The notes under the pieces are model-generated. The model was not told where the DNA came from. It was given only the letters and a program-made list of their open reading frames with translations, and made no database searches. Below, piece after piece: positions 1 through 8,213 of a stretch of 33,811 nt of DNA. Numbering within the stretch: position 1 is the first letter of the stretch; the number at the start of each line of letters is the position of its first letter. Location: positions 1 through 33,811 of the forward strand of contig NZ_LBMW01000067.1 of NCBI RefSeq assembly GCF_026168105.1, given 5' to 3'. Source of the stretch: Streptomyces hygroscopicus. Lineage in GTDB: Bacteria; Actinomycetota; Actinomycetes; Streptomycetales; Streptomycetaceae. The translations under genes were made by a program, and so were the position numbers.

Positions 1-81
1 AAGCGCTTCGTCGCGCGCGAGGTATACCACCACCTCACCAGCGCATTCACCGGCACACCCGCGCCGTCTCCTACGGCTTGA
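1..81 (+). pseudogene. C-terminal tail of IS110-family transposase (cut by window edge)
   Basis: Frame 1 is open from the first base to a TGA at 79-81 and encodes 26 residues beginning KRFVAREVYHHL. IS110/IS116/IS902 transposases typically end in a similar motif (LKR-x-VAREVY), so this is probably the extreme C-terminus of such a transposase. The catalytic DEDD and Ser domains would lie upstream of the window, so it cannot be said whether the element is intact. Other IS110 debris occurs at about 25.3-25.44 kb. The call rests on one short motif. Confidence 0.5.
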
Positions 82-339
82 CGATCTATAGAAGCTTCAG
101 AGACAAGCTAAGGAGCTGGTCGCGGTGGACCCGGATCTGGTGGAAGCGATCGCCGCGGGCTGTGCCGAACCCGCTCCCGGGGTCGTCGATCGCCACAGCG
201 CAACTGTGGGGCATACTCCCTGAGATGGGAGCCCGATGAAGTGCATCTTGCGCATACAGGGCTGTCCCATCCGTCGGATGGGACAGCTGTGTCAGCAGGC
301 ACCGAGGGTGGCGAGCTGACGGCAGCTGGTTTGGGCCTT
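82..339. other. Intergenic stretch with possible gene debris
   Basis: No complete gene is seen. One plus-strand frame (about 103-222) is open with coding-like composition (RQAKELVAVDPDLVEAIAAG) and ends at TGA, but has no start or recognisable family. The 3' part contains the hairpin described separately at 261-287. Confidence 0.4.
261..287. terminator. Hairpin terminator, 12-bp stem
   Basis: A perfect 12-bp inverted repeat GCTGTCCCATCC / GGATGGGACAGC is separated by a 3-base loop (GTC). It lies about 55 bp past the stop of the minus-strand gene at 340-853, so it most likely ends that transcript. There is no U-tract, as is usual for actinobacterial terminators. Confidence 0.7.
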
Positions 340-853
340 TCAGCGCGAAATCGCGTACGTGAAGCGATACTTGGTCCCTTGCGCGTCGAGCGCATGGAGC
401 GTCATCTGGCCGCGGGCGTCAGCGTAGGCGGCGGTTCCGCCGGTGATGGCGAGCAGCGGGTCGTGGAGGTCGTCGTAGTAGGGGCCCTGCACGACCATGG
501 AGCCGCCGGGCAGTGTCGCAGTCCAGGTGCACTCATACCTTTGCCACCTGGGTGCGAATGCAGGACCCCTGATCGGTTGCGATCTGGTGGCGGCCGGTGG
601 CGTCGTAGAGCGGATTGCCGAAAGCGAGCAGGTCGCCGAGCCTGTCGCCGGTGCGGCCGGTGTCGGCCACGGTGTCGGTTTCGGCGTGCTCGACGACGGT
701 GATCCGCGTGCTGGCGCGATGCCGCTCGGTCTGGTGGGCTGGTGGCTGGGTCGTTGCAGCGATGGTGGCTCGGGCCAGTACCACGGTTGCACCGGTGGCC
801 AGTTGGGCGGGCTTGCTTGGCAGGGACGGCTTCTTGAGCACGGCAGTTCCCAA
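340..853 (-). pseudogene. Frameshifted secreted allene oxide cyclase/dirigent-like protein
   Basis: Two minus-strand frames together give one protein resembling the secreted allene-oxide-cyclase-barrel/dirigent-like proteins of Streptomyces. The N-terminal part starts at ATG 853. It has a signal-like segment after basic residues (LKKPSLPSK), then VVEHAETDTVADTG, NPLYDATGRHQIATDQGSC and TQVAK. The C-terminal part resumes in the next frame with RYECTWTATLPGG, VVQGPYYDD, AITGGTAAYADARG and FTYAISR, ending at TGA 340. The break is at about 540-545, in an AAA run. Removing one A restores VARYECTWT, so a single-base insertion (or sequencing error) separates the halves. Known family members are small exported beta-barrel proteins of unclear physiological role in bacteria. 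A hairpin at 261-287 follows the stop. Confidence 0.7.
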
Positions 854-889
854 AGAGGAACGGAGAGTGCGGTCAACGGGGTGAGGGGG

Positions 890-920
890 GCCGGGCGGCC
901 GGGGAGGCCAGCCGCCCGGC
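890..920. terminator. Hairpin terminator after permease operon
   Basis: Arms GCCGGGCGGC (890-899) and GCCGCCCGGC (911-920) form a 10-bp GC-rich stem with an 11-base loop. It begins 23 bp beyond the stop of the minus-strand permease (943) and probably terminates the dehydrogenase-permease transcript before it reaches the frameshifted gene at 853. Confidence 0.65.
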
Positions 921-942
921 GGGGGCGTGAGAGGTCAGGGCC

Positions 943-2448
943 TTACTCCGTGGAGAGGAGTAGTTCAGAGGTCGCCTCCGCGCGCGCATCGTCGCGGATC
1001 TGTTCGCGTGGCCGGGCGATGGCCAGGTACAGCAGCCCCGCTGCGAGCACGACGCCGACCGACAGCGGGACGAGCCAGCGGTCGAGGAAACCGGTGCCGT
1101 TGGCGGGTGTCTTGAGGCAGAGCACGACGATCGCGGCGATGCCGTACAGCAGTCCCAGCAGGTTGACCGCCCAGCCCCAGCGGCCGAGCCGGAAGGCGCC
1201 GGACGGACTCCAGCCGCGGAAGCGGCCGATCAGGGAGGCCACGACGACGCTCTGGAAGCCCACGTAGATGCCGACGACGGCGAAGGTGATGATGCGGGCG
1301 ACGGTCGCCGACGGCATCAGCGTGATGCCTGCCGGGATGAGGGTGGCGACCGCGATGGCGCCGGGGGGCATGTGGAACTTGGGGTGCAGGGTGGACAGCG
1401 CGCGGGAGCCTGCGATGACTCCGTCCCGGGCGAAGGAGTACACGAGGCGGGTGCATGCGGCCTGGATGGCGAGGGTGCAGGAGACGAAGCCGAGCACGAT
1501 CAACGCAAGGGCGAACTTGGAGCCCACGCTGCCGAGCGAGGTGGAGAGTACGGTCCCCACCGGGTCCGTGTCCTTTCCGCTGAGTACGGCCCCGAGGTCG
1601 GGAACGGCCAGCAGCAGGCCCAGGGTGAGGATGACGGTGGCCACGCCGCCCACGAGCAGCGTCATGCTCATGGCCCGGGGGATCTTGCGGGAGGGGTTCT
1701 TGACCTCCTCGGCGATGTCGCCGCAGGCCTCGAAGCCGAAGAAGATCCACACGCTGAACAGCGCCGCCGTCAGGAAGGCGCCGAGATAGCCGCCGGAGCC
1801 GCCCGCGCCCATGGTGTGGCCGACTACGGAGACGCTGTGGTGGTGGTGGAAAAGCAGCAGGTACAAGCCGAGCACCACGGTTCCGGCGACCTCGGCCACC
1901 ACTCCGGCGGTCGCTGCGAACGCGAGCCGCTTGACCCCGGCGAGGTTGACGGCGCCGGAGAGCACGATGACGGCGACTGCGGTGAGCACGGTGGTGGTGT
2001 GATTGACGGGGTAGCCCAGGAGCGGTCCGGCGTAGGTGGCGATGGGGAAGGCGACCGACGCCACGGTGATCAGCAGCGCCCAGGTGTACATCCAGCCCGA
2101 GAGCCAGGCGTAGCGCGGGCCGACGAGCCGCTTGGCCCACTGGTAGATGCCGCCGGCCAGGGGGTACTGCGAGGCGGTCTCGGAGAAGGTGAGCATGACC
2201 AGGCCCTGGCCGGCCAGGACGAGGGGGATCGACCAGACGAAGGCGGGGCCGCCGGTGGCCAGGCCGTAGGCGAACAGGGAGTAGACGCCGACCAGCGGGG
2301 AGAGGTAGGTGAAGCCGACGGAGAAGTTCTGCCACAGTCCGAGGGCGCGGGTGAGCTGCTGCTGGTAGCCCAGGGATGCGAGCTGTGCCGTATCGGCTGC
2401 GTCCTGGTCCTGCTCGCTCAGGACGGTCGGGGGTCTGCTGTCGGTCAT
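943..2448 (-). CDS. APC-superfamily amino acid/GABA/polyamine permease
   Basis: This is a 501-residue integral membrane protein with the about 12 hydrophobic segments expected of amino acid-polyamine-organocation transporters. Early family-typical blocks include LGLWQNFSVGFTYLSPLVG, the SQYPLAGGIYQWAKRLVGP segment and, in the middle, IFFGFEACGDIAEEVKNP, which matches the conserved FxGFE/EEVKNPxRxIP loop. A His-rich stretch (FHHHHS) sits near residue 200. The ATG at 2448 follows AGGAG with a 5-base spacer. The gene starts 49 bp after the stop of the dehydrogenase gene (2498), so the two are probably one operon supplying and oxidising an amine-derived substrate such as GABA, putrescine or aminobutyraldehyde. 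The exact substrate cannot be read from sequence. Confidence 0.88.
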   Translation of the reverse strand: MTDSRPPTVLSEQDQDAADTAQLASLGYQQQLTRALGLWQNFSVGFTYLSPLVGVYSLFAYGLATGGPAFVWSIPLVLAGQGLVMLTFSETASQYPLAGGIYQWAKRLVGPRYAWLSGWMYTWALLITVASVAFPIATYAGPLLGYPVNHTTTVLTAVAVIVLSGAVNLAGVKRLAFAATAGVVAEVAGTVVLGLYLLLFHHHHSVSVVGHTMGAGGSGGYLGAFLTAALFSVWIFFGFEACGDIAEEVKNPSRKIPRAMSMTLLVGGVATVILTLGLLLAVPDLGAVLSGKDTDPVGTVLSTSLGSVGSKFALALIVLGFVSCTLAIQAACTRLVYSFARDGVIAGSRALSTLHPKFHMPPGAIAVATLIPAGITLMPSATVARIITFAVVGIYVGFQSVVVASLIGRFRGWSPSGAFRLGRWGWAVNLLGLLYGIAAIVVLCLKTPANGTGFLDRWLVPLSVGVVLAAGLLYLAIARPREQIRDDARAEATSELLLSTE

Positions 2449-2497
2449 GGGAGCTCCTGTGTGGGGTTGTGCGGGCTATGTGGGCAGGGAGCGGTCG

Positions 2498-3919
2498 TCA
2501 GAGGGCGGTCATCACGTGCTTGATGCGGGTGTAGTCCTCGAAGCCGTAGGCGGAGAGGTCCTTGCCGTAGCCGGACTTCTTGAAGCCGCCGTGGGGCATC
2601 TCGGCGACCAGCGGGATGTGGGTGTTGATCCACACGCAGCCGAAGTCGAGCTTCTTGGACATGCGCATCGCGCGGGCGTGGTCCTTCGTCCACACCGAGG
2701 AGGCCAGGGCGTACTCGACGCCGTTGGCGTTGGCGAGGGCCTCGGCCTCGTCGCGAAACTTCTGCACGGTGATGACGGGGCCGAAGACCTCGCTCTGGAT
2801 GATCTCGTCGTCCTGATTGAGGCCGGAGACGACGGTGGGGGCGTAGAAGTAGCCCTTGTCGCCGACGCGGTGGCCGCCGGCCTCAATCCTGGCGTGGGCG
2901 GGCAGGCGCTCGATGAAGGCGGTGACCTGGGCGAGCTGGTTGGCGTTGTTCAGCGGGCCGTAGAGCACGTTCTCGTCGTCCGGCTGCCCGGTCCTGGTGT
3001 CCTGGGCCGCCTTGGCCAGGGCGGCGACGAACGCGTCGTGGACGGACTCGTGGGCCAGAACGCGGGTGGCGGCGGTGCAGTCCTGGCCGGCGTTGAAGAA
3101 TCCGGCCAGCGATATGCCCTCGACGGCGGAGGGGATGTCGGCGTCCTCGAAGACCACGACCGGGGCTTTGCCGCCCAGTTCCAGGTGGACGCGCTTGACG
3201 TCCTTGGCGGCGGAGGCCGCGACCTGGATGCCGGCGTGGACCGAGCCGGTGATGGAGGCCATCGCCGGGGTGTCGTGCTCGACCATCAGCCGGCCGGTGT
3301 CCCGGTCGCCGCACACGACGTTGAAGACGCCCGGGGGGAGGGTCTCGCCGATGATCTGGGCGAGGAGCACGGTGGACGCCGGGGTGGTGTCCGAGGGCTT
3401 GAGGACGACGGTGTTGCCTGCGGCGATGGCCGGAGCGAACTTCCACACGGCCATCATCATCGGGTAGTTCCACGGGGCGACCTGGGCGCAGACGCCGACC
3501 GGCTCGCGGCGGATGATCGAGGTCATGCCGTCCATGTACTCGCCCGCGGACTTGCCCTCGAGTATGCGGGCGGCGCCGGCGAAGAAGCGGATCTGGTCCA
3601 CCATCGGGGGGATCTCCTCCGTGGCGGTCAGCGCGATCGGCTTGCCGGTGTTCTTGGACTCGACGGCCACGAGCTCCTCGGCGCGGCCCTCGATCGCGTC
3701 GGCGATTTTCAGCAGGGCGCGCTGGCGCTCTGAGGGGGTGGTGTCCCGCCAGGCATGGAAGGCCGCGGCTGCGGCGGCCATGGCCGCGTCGACGTCGGCG
3801 TCGGCGGACAGCGGCGCGGTGGCATAGGCCTCCCCTGTGGTGGGGTCGATGACGTCGGTGGTGCGGCCGTCGGCCGCATCGGTGAACACGCCGTTGATGT
3901 AGTTGCGCAGCACGAGCAT
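2498..3919 (-). CDS. Gamma-aminobutyraldehyde-type NAD(P)-dependent aldehyde dehydrogenase
   Basis: This 473-residue protein has normal length for the ALDH superfamily. Catalytic features are visible: Asn151 in PWNYP, Lys174 in LKPS, the general base Glu247 in LELGGKAP and the nucleophile Cys281 in NAGQDCTAATR. C-terminal landmarks are SEVFGPVITVQ, NTHIPLVAEMPHGGFKKSGYGKD and SAYGFEDYTRIKHV. These resemble the PatD/Prr/PuuC group that oxidises 4-aminobutyraldehyde or related aminoaldehydes to GABA; NAD versus NADP use is not resolved. The ATG at 3919 follows GGAG with a 5-base spacer. It precedes the permease in the same orientation and diverges from a GntR regulator, a typical arrangement for inducible polyamine or GABA catabolism. 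Confidence 0.88.
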   Translation of the reverse strand: MLVLRNYINGVFTDAADGRTTDVIDPTTGEAYATAPLSADADVDAAMAAAAAAFHAWRDTTPSERQRALLKIADAIEGRAEELVAVESKNTGKPIALTATEEIPPMVDQIRFFAGAARILEGKSAGEYMDGMTSIIRREPVGVCAQVAPWNYPMMMAVWKFAPAIAAGNTVVLKPSDTTPASTVLLAQIIGETLPPGVFNVVCGDRDTGRLMVEHDTPAMASITGSVHAGIQVAASAAKDVKRVHLELGGKAPVVVFEDADIPSAVEGISLAGFFNAGQDCTAATRVLAHESVHDAFVAALAKAAQDTRTGQPDDENVLYGPLNNANQLAQVTAFIERLPAHARIEAGGHRVGDKGYFYAPTVVSGLNQDDEIIQSEVFGPVITVQKFRDEAEALANANGVEYALASSVWTKDHARAMRMSKKLDFGCVWINTHIPLVAEMPHGGFKKSGYGKDLSAYGFEDYTRIKHVMTAL

Positions 3920-4017
3920 GGGGACTCCAGGGGCCGGTGGATACGGGGTGCCGGAGGGTGGCGCGGCGGGGATGTGGGAGGGCGGGTGGTGTCACCGGCC
4001 TGCGATGAGCGATAACA

Positions 4018-4036
4018 TATGGTTCTATAGGACATA
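4018..4036. promoter_or_regulatory. Candidate GntR operator in divergent promoter region
   Basis: The 183-bp region between the divergent dehydrogenase (start 3919) and GntR gene (start 4103) contains TATG-N11-CATA, an imperfect 19-bp dyad with a central TATAG that could double as a -10 element. It is the only AT-rich island in the region. FadR-type regulators bind short dyads of this size, so it is a reasonable operator candidate for the neighbouring regulator. Confidence 0.4.
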
Positions 4037-4102
4037 CGGCAAGGGGTTCCCGGTTACGGTTACGGCTCAGGAGACTCGGCAAGAGACACGGGAAGGCGGC
4101 AC

Positions 4103-4867
4103 GTGAGGCAACGGCTTCTATCCGGTGGCGCCCGTGTGGCCCTGTTCGCCCCGTTGGAGAGTCTGGGGCGCGCGGAGCTTGTCCTGCGCAGGCTGACCGA
4201 CGTCATCGCGCTCGGTCTGCTCGTCGACGGGGAACAGCTGCCCGCCGAGAGCGAATTGGCTACACAGTTCGGCGTGTCTCCTGTCACCGTGCGAGAGGCC
4301 CTGACCATCCTGCGCCAGCAGAAGCTGGTCACCACACGACGGGGCCGCGGGGGCGGCAGTTTCGTATGCGCCGTGCAGGACATGCCGGGAGCAATCCTTC
4401 GACGGCGCCTGGAAGCACTGACGCTTGGTCAGATCCGGGACATGGCGGACCACTACGCGGCCATCGCCGGTTCCGCGGCGCGTCTGGCCGCCCAGCGGGC
4501 GGCCGAGGAGAACCTCCAGGGACTGCAGGAAGCGATCAAGGAGCTCGCCGAGGCCCCCGACGCCGTGTCCCGGCGCCGGGCCGACGGGCTCTTCCATATC
4601 GAGGTCGCGGCCGCGGCCCAGTCCGCACGTCTCACCCGCGAGGAGCTCAAGCTCCAGACAGAGGTGGGCGCCCTGCTGTGGCTGACGACAGACGGTGCGG
4701 ACGCCGGGCAGCACGTTGTCGAGGAGCACCGCGGGATCGCCGCGGCCATCGCCTCCGCAGACGCCGATCGGGCGCGTGAGCTCGCCGAAGCGCACATCAC
4801 CAAGGCAATGGACCGGCTCTGGCAGTTGCGGCTGGAACTGGTCCGCCCCGAACCCGGGCAGGGGTGA
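4103..4867 (+). CDS. FadR-subfamily GntR transcriptional regulator
   Basis: A 254-residue protein. The N-terminal winged helix carries LPAESELATQFGVSPVTVREAL followed by the wing TTRRGRGGGSFV. The rest is an all-helical FCD-like effector domain, with metal- or ligand-binding residues plausible in LFHIEVAAAA and EHRGIAAAI. The GTG start at 4103 is preceded by GGAAGG at a 6-base spacing. It diverges from the dehydrogenase-permease operon and overlaps the next gene by 4 bp (GTGA), so it probably represses the catabolic operon and is co-transcribed with the sensor-like protein. The ligand is unknown; an amine or aldehyde intermediate would fit the context. Confidence 0.88.
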   Translation: MRQRLLSGGARVALFAPLESLGRAELVLRRLTDVIALGLLVDGEQLPAESELATQFGVSPVTVREALTILRQQKLVTTRRGRGGGSFVCAVQDMPGAILRRRLEALTLGQIRDMADHYAAIAGSAARLAAQRAAEENLQGLQEAIKELAEAPDAVSRRRADGLFHIEVAAAAQSARLTREELKLQTEVGALLWLTTDGADAGQHVVEEHRGIAAAIASADADRARELAEAHITKAMDRLWQLRLELVRPEPGQG

Positions 4868-4869
4868 GC

Positions 4870-5688
4870 ATGACGGCAACCCCCGACAGCGAGACGAAAA
4901 GGCAGGTGAGCAACCCGGTGAGCGACGCATCCGAGAAGTCGGTCAGTGCGGTGACCGGGCTGGTCCGCGACATCGTCACCGATGTCTTCGGCCTGCTGGA
5001 CGGCCTGCGCTCGGCCGTCGAAGCCCTCATCCGCAGCCGTGAGCAGGAGGGCGTTGCCCTGCTGCGGCAGGATCTGGCGGTGCTTCGCCCCGACATCGAG
5101 GCCGTGATCCGCTACGGCGGCCGGATGGTCGCCGGAGCCGGATTCGTCCCGGCACCGGGGACGCTCACCGACGAGCGGATGTGGCTGGAATGGTGGGTAC
5201 GCAGTGAAGAGCCGGAAGCAGTTCGCCGGCTCCTCATCAACCTCGATCCCACGAGCGACCACTACGTCGACTTCACCAGGCTGCCCTGGTACGACACTCC
5301 CATGCGCACCGGCAGGCCCCACATCACCGGGCCGTACGTCGACTACGTCTGCACCGACGAGTACTCCCTCACCTTCACCATGCCGGTCGGCCCCACAGCC
5401 GGTGCCGGGCAGGGACCGCTCGGCGTGGTAGGAGCGGACATCTACGTCTCCGACCTCGAACCGCGCCTGCTCCCGCATCTCGCCCGCATGGCGGCGCCGG
5501 CGCTGCTCGTCAACGCCCAGGGCCGGGTGGTGGTGTCCACGACAGCGCGGCACACCACCGGATCCCTGATCCATCACGCCGACCTCAAGACCCCGAAAAC
5601 GGCTGGCTCAAGCCCTGCCCCCAACGTCAGCGGCACTCTCCACCGTTGCGGCGACGCACCCCTGTCCCTGGTCGTACTTGGCTCCTGA
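4870..5688 (+). CDS. Cache-domain-like ligand-binding protein
   Basis: The ORF opens at GTG 4864, overlapping the GntR stop. ATG 4870 is preferred because GGGG at 4861-4864 then acts as the ribosome site. The product (about 272 residues) has a helical N-terminus, then a region resembling extracellular-type Cache folds: WLEWWVRSE, DPTSDHYVDFTRLPWYDTP, ITGPYVDYVCTDEYSLTFTMPV, GVVGADIYVSDLE and LLVNAQGRVVVST. No signal peptide or membrane segment is evident, so it would sit in the cytosol. Coupling to the GntR gene suggests it binds the pathway ligand or is an accessory to the regulator. Family assignment is from motif style, not a database hit. Confidence 0.65.
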   Translation: MTATPDSETKRQVSNPVSDASEKSVSAVTGLVRDIVTDVFGLLDGLRSAVEALIRSREQEGVALLRQDLAVLRPDIEAVIRYGGRMVAGAGFVPAPGTLTDERMWLEWWVRSEEPEAVRRLLINLDPTSDHYVDFTRLPWYDTPMRTGRPHITGPYVDYVCTDEYSLTFTMPVGPTAGAGQGPLGVVGADIYVSDLEPRLLPHLARMAAPALLVNAQGRVVVSTTARHTTGSLIHHADLKTPKTAGSSPAPNVSGTLHRCGDAPLSLVVLGS

Positions 5689-5689
5689 A

Positions 5690-6075
5690 CGACCGTTTCC
5701 AGCTGCCGACTCCAGGTGCACACGCCGGGGCCGACGATCATGTGGGGTCGGAAGTCGGCTGCATCCGACATCGGTTCCGCATTGAGGTCGCCGCCGACGC
5801 AGACGGTGTAGCCGCGGCGGGAGACGTTCTCCAGAACGCTGGCCGCCACCGCTGATTCGTGCCGACGGGACTGCCGCCGTCGGAACTGCCGCTCCCCGTG
5901 CTCAGATGGATGGCACATACGGCGAGCTTGCGGCTGTCCGAGGTGAGGCAGAGCATCTTGCGCTGCTCGATGTCGCCGGCCTTGCACGGATCGGAGGAGA
6001 CGAAGGAGCCGAGGTCGACCGACCAACTGGTGGGCCGCGTCGAAGGCCAGGCGATGAACCTGACCGCCCTCTGTC
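5690..6075 (-). pseudogene. Broken endonuclease/exonuclease/phosphatase (EEP) family gene
   Basis: Minus-strand frames read in sequence resemble an EEP-superfamily phosphoesterase. One frame gives SVDLGSFVSSDPCKAGDIEQ, QRKMLCLTSDSRKLAVCAIH and LSTGS. Another continues with AVAASVLENVSRRGYTVCVG and GDLNAEP, the last being the conserved metal-binding GDxN motif. At least one frameshift falls near 5870-5885 and both ends are missing, so the gene is not functional. It is truncated close to the stop of the Cache-like gene, suggesting a rearrangement boundary at about 5690. Confidence 0.6.
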
Positions 6076-6306
6076 GCCGCTATCGCGGGCCGGTACTACA
6101 TAGCGCTGCTGTTCGCGGGGACGAGAAGCCCGACGTTCGCGTGCGGCAGCGCCTTGGGTGCCGCGTTCACGCCGGGCAACGCGAACCTGGCCTCGGGCGG
6201 GTACCGCTTCTGCCGCACCGGACCCGGCCTGACGGCCCTACTGGCCTCCCCCACCCTGTCCGGGGTCACGCCGAACGCGAACAACGTGCAGGCCGGGGCC
6301 AACTGA
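6070..6306 (+). pseudogene. C-terminal fragment of an unrecognised protein (copy 1 of a duplicated block)
   Basis: One plus-strand frame is well organised from about 6076 to TGA 6304-6306. It encodes VAAIAGRYYIALLFAGT, ACGSALGAAFTPGNANLASG, YRFCRTGPGLTALL and TLSGVTPNANNVQAGAN. I do not recognise the family; the repetitive Gly/Ala/Asn/Thr style is reminiscent of phage or surface beta-structured proteins. A diverged shorter copy (TLSAFTPDANNVWAG) lies near 27.82 kb, again followed by a convergent DUF5753 fragment. No start is available here, so this is a truncated gene. Confidence 0.45.
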
Positions 6307-6319
6307 AACACAAACGACC

Positions 6320-7000
6320 CCCTGCATGGCTCAATGCCGGGCTGTGCGGCGAGCGTTTCGTCATGCCGGGCTGCGGCGGGAGCGCCTCGATCGCCCGCAG
6401 GATCAGAGCGCGCGCTTCAGCGCCGTGCACGACCAGGTCTGTGAGCCGCCCGAACGCGCGCAGATAGATGTACAGTTCACCGGGGGCCGTGACGGCCACC
6501 TTCGCCGCGAGCAGTTCCACGTGAATACCTGAGTCGTCGAAGACCGTGAAATGCTCAAGCGGCCACATGGTCCCTTCCCGCGCAGCGGCGACCGAGATGA
6601 TGCCGAGCGACACCGACGGCAGAGTCATCGCGGCAAGGAGATTGCCGAGCCGGCCGGCCATCACGTCCTCGTCGCCGACCCGGTGGTTGACGACATTCTC
6701 TTCGATGAGCGTTGCGAAGCCGTGGCCGCCTTCGTAGATGACCCGGGCGCGACGCATACGGACCTCGACCGCCTCACTCACATCGTCAGGGGTGCCGCGG
6801 AAGCCAGCAATCGTATCCATGAGCGCCGTCGCGTAACCGGGCGTTTTGGAGGTAGCCGGGCATGACGTGGGACGCCTACACGCGGAACAGACGGGTGCGC
6901 TCGTACAGCTGGCGGACATCTCCGCCAGCCGCTTCATGTCCGTGCGCCGGAGCCGCTTCCAATGGAGGTACATGGAGTCGGCCTGCGGGGTTGGCCGCGA
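6320..7000 (-). pseudogene. DUF5753-type XRE-family regulator, multiply frameshifted (copy 1)
   Basis: The minus strand reads as the C-terminal ligand/effector half of the Scr1-like, DUF5753-containing XRE regulators abundant in Streptomyces. Blocks are MYLHWKRLRRTDMKRLAEMSA, QLYERTRLFRV, TPGYATALM, EVRMRRARVIYEG, FATLIEENVVNHRVGDEDVM, AGRLGNLLAAMTLPSVSLGI and GIHVELLAAKVAVTAPGELY. Three lesions are visible. A one-base deletion after AEMSA, a TAG in place of the Tyr codon after LFRV, and a frame change before TPGYATALM. The N-terminal HTH domain is absent. In this family the regulator usually pairs with a small DUF397 protein; none is seen. A second copy lies at 27.9-28.3 kb. Confidence 0.75.
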
Positions 7001-7036
7001 TCAGGTCAGCCGCCGCCCATCGGCGCCGCACGACGG

Positions 7037-7320
7037 GCCGAGGCGAAGACGGCGGCCGAGTTGGCAAACGAGGCGGAAAGGAACGCAAAGGGCGCCAAGT
7101 CCCAGGCACAGCAGGCCAATACGGGGTCAGGCAGGGCCCTGGCGGCTGCAGCGAAGGCCGCCGGGTACGCTCAGGCACCGCCTGACCCACGTGGATGCCG
7201 GCAAAGCCGCCGCATAGGCGGCCAACCCGGCGCAAAACGCCATCCCGGTGGGCTCCCTGTGCGTCACCACGGACTGGGCCATGAACCGGAAAGCCAACGA
7301 GGGGCTCCAAGCCAGCCTCA
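7037..7320 (+). pseudogene. Fragment of ALF-type alanine-rich repeat protein
   Basis: The plus strand encodes AEAKTAAELANEAERNAKGA followed, after a frame change and a TAG, by AANPAQNAIPVGSLCVTTDW. This resembles the alanine-rich repeats plus AQNAIxxGSPYxxTD signature of long Streptomyces ALF-repeat proteins, some of which carry C-terminal toxins. Only a short internal piece is left. Confidence 0.35.
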
Positions 7321-7347
7321 AGCGTCAGCTTCCGTCGGTCTCTTCGG

Positions 7348-7532
7348 TCACATCGCGCCCAGCGCAGTTGGTGCAGGTTGACGACGTCGTTGTAGCGTGG
7401 CGCGCTCACCTCGCCGCAACTCAAGCAAAAGCACTTCCATGGGAGTTGTGTCCCTGGGAAGGGTTCTAGAGGGCGTGCTCCGCGGCCAATCATGGCCTTC
7501 ACGGCCTCGGCTTCGGTGATTCTGCGTGGCAC
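7348..7532 (-). pseudogene. Truncated zinc-ribbon protein
   Basis: From GTG 7532 (AGGGAG 6 bases upstream), or ATG 7550, the minus strand reads RRITEAEAVKAMIGRGARPL, EPFPGTQLPWKCFCLSCGEV and SAPRYNDVVN. A CxxC pair is followed by one later Cys (WARC). This matches small Streptomyces proteins in which a CxxC-x20-CxxC zinc ribbon follows an N-terminal helix. Here the second Cys pair is incomplete and the frame runs on into unrelated sequence, so the gene looks truncated or fused at its 3' end. Confidence 0.4.
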
Positions 7533-7559
7533 ACGACTCTCCCTCGACATGGCGGCATG

Positions 7560-8107
7560 GACCAGTGGGACTGAAGGGAGACCCTATTCCACAACGTCGA
7601 CAGGGCGGAGTAGCTTCCCCGCCGCCGTGACTTACTGCGGTGGATCGGCAGACTCCGGCTTCTGAAGGCTGCTCAGGGTTGAGGGCCTGGTCCTTCACGT
7701 CGCCGGCCCTCGACGCGGTGGAGGGAACTCCCTCTACGACCACGGCCCTTACTTCAAGGAGATTGGACAGCAAGGAGAAGTCCACGAGCTGTTCGACCAG
7801 GTACCGCGGTACGGGCATGGCGCGCCTGGGTCTGTCGGGTATCTCCATGCTTTCGGTTGCTACTGTGATGCCACTCCCCCACCGTCTTGCTTCGAGTAAA
7901 ATCCACCCTCCGATCCGTGGCGACCCGCTGCGTCTGCTCTGTGACGGTCGCTGGCTGTTCGTCAGTGAGAAACGATCATCTGTGTGCCTTGCCGCTCTCT
8001 GAGCTGGAGTAGTTGGCGCCGTGTCAAGATCTACGAGGATGACGACGCAACCACGCGCAGACGACAGCTTTCGGCTCTGTGGGAACGACTTTCTGATTCT
8101 TGCCTCT
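7560..8107. other. 550-bp region without a convincing gene
   Basis: Both strands have open frames here, but neither has a recognised family. The most coding-like is on the minus strand, reading MPVPRYLVEQLVDFSLLSNL then LEVRAVVVEGVPSTASRAGD (about 7680-7850), without a clear ribosome site. The region ends at the long palindrome that opens partition cassette 1. Confidence 0.35.
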
Positions 8108-8146
8108 GTTGTAGTGAGTGATTGCGCCGCAATCACTCACTACAAC
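8108..8146. repeat. Extended parS-like palindrome, class 1 (site 1)
   Basis: A 39-bp palindrome has 19-bp perfect arms around a single central C: GTTGTAGTGAGTGATTGCG / CGCAATCACTCACTACAAC. It contains the class-1 core ATTGCGCCGCAAT and is the longest class-1 site. It lies 67 bp upstream of the parB1 start and probably serves as both a centromere site and an operator for parB1. Confidence 0.8.
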
Positions 8147-8213
8147 GCTGTCGGCACGTGGCGGCCGATAGGCTCGATGCCGCGACCGTTTCATCGCTCA
8201 TACGGAGATGCTC

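Noticed and set aside
2447..3733. Plus-strand open frame of 428 codons
   Set aside because: Fully antisense to the aldehyde dehydrogenase, which has all catalytic residues and a ribosome site.
6876..7550. Continuous 224-codon minus-strand frame taken as one protein
   Set aside because: It strings together a zinc-ribbon start, unrelated sequence and out-of-frame regulator relic; only the first about 60 codons look real.
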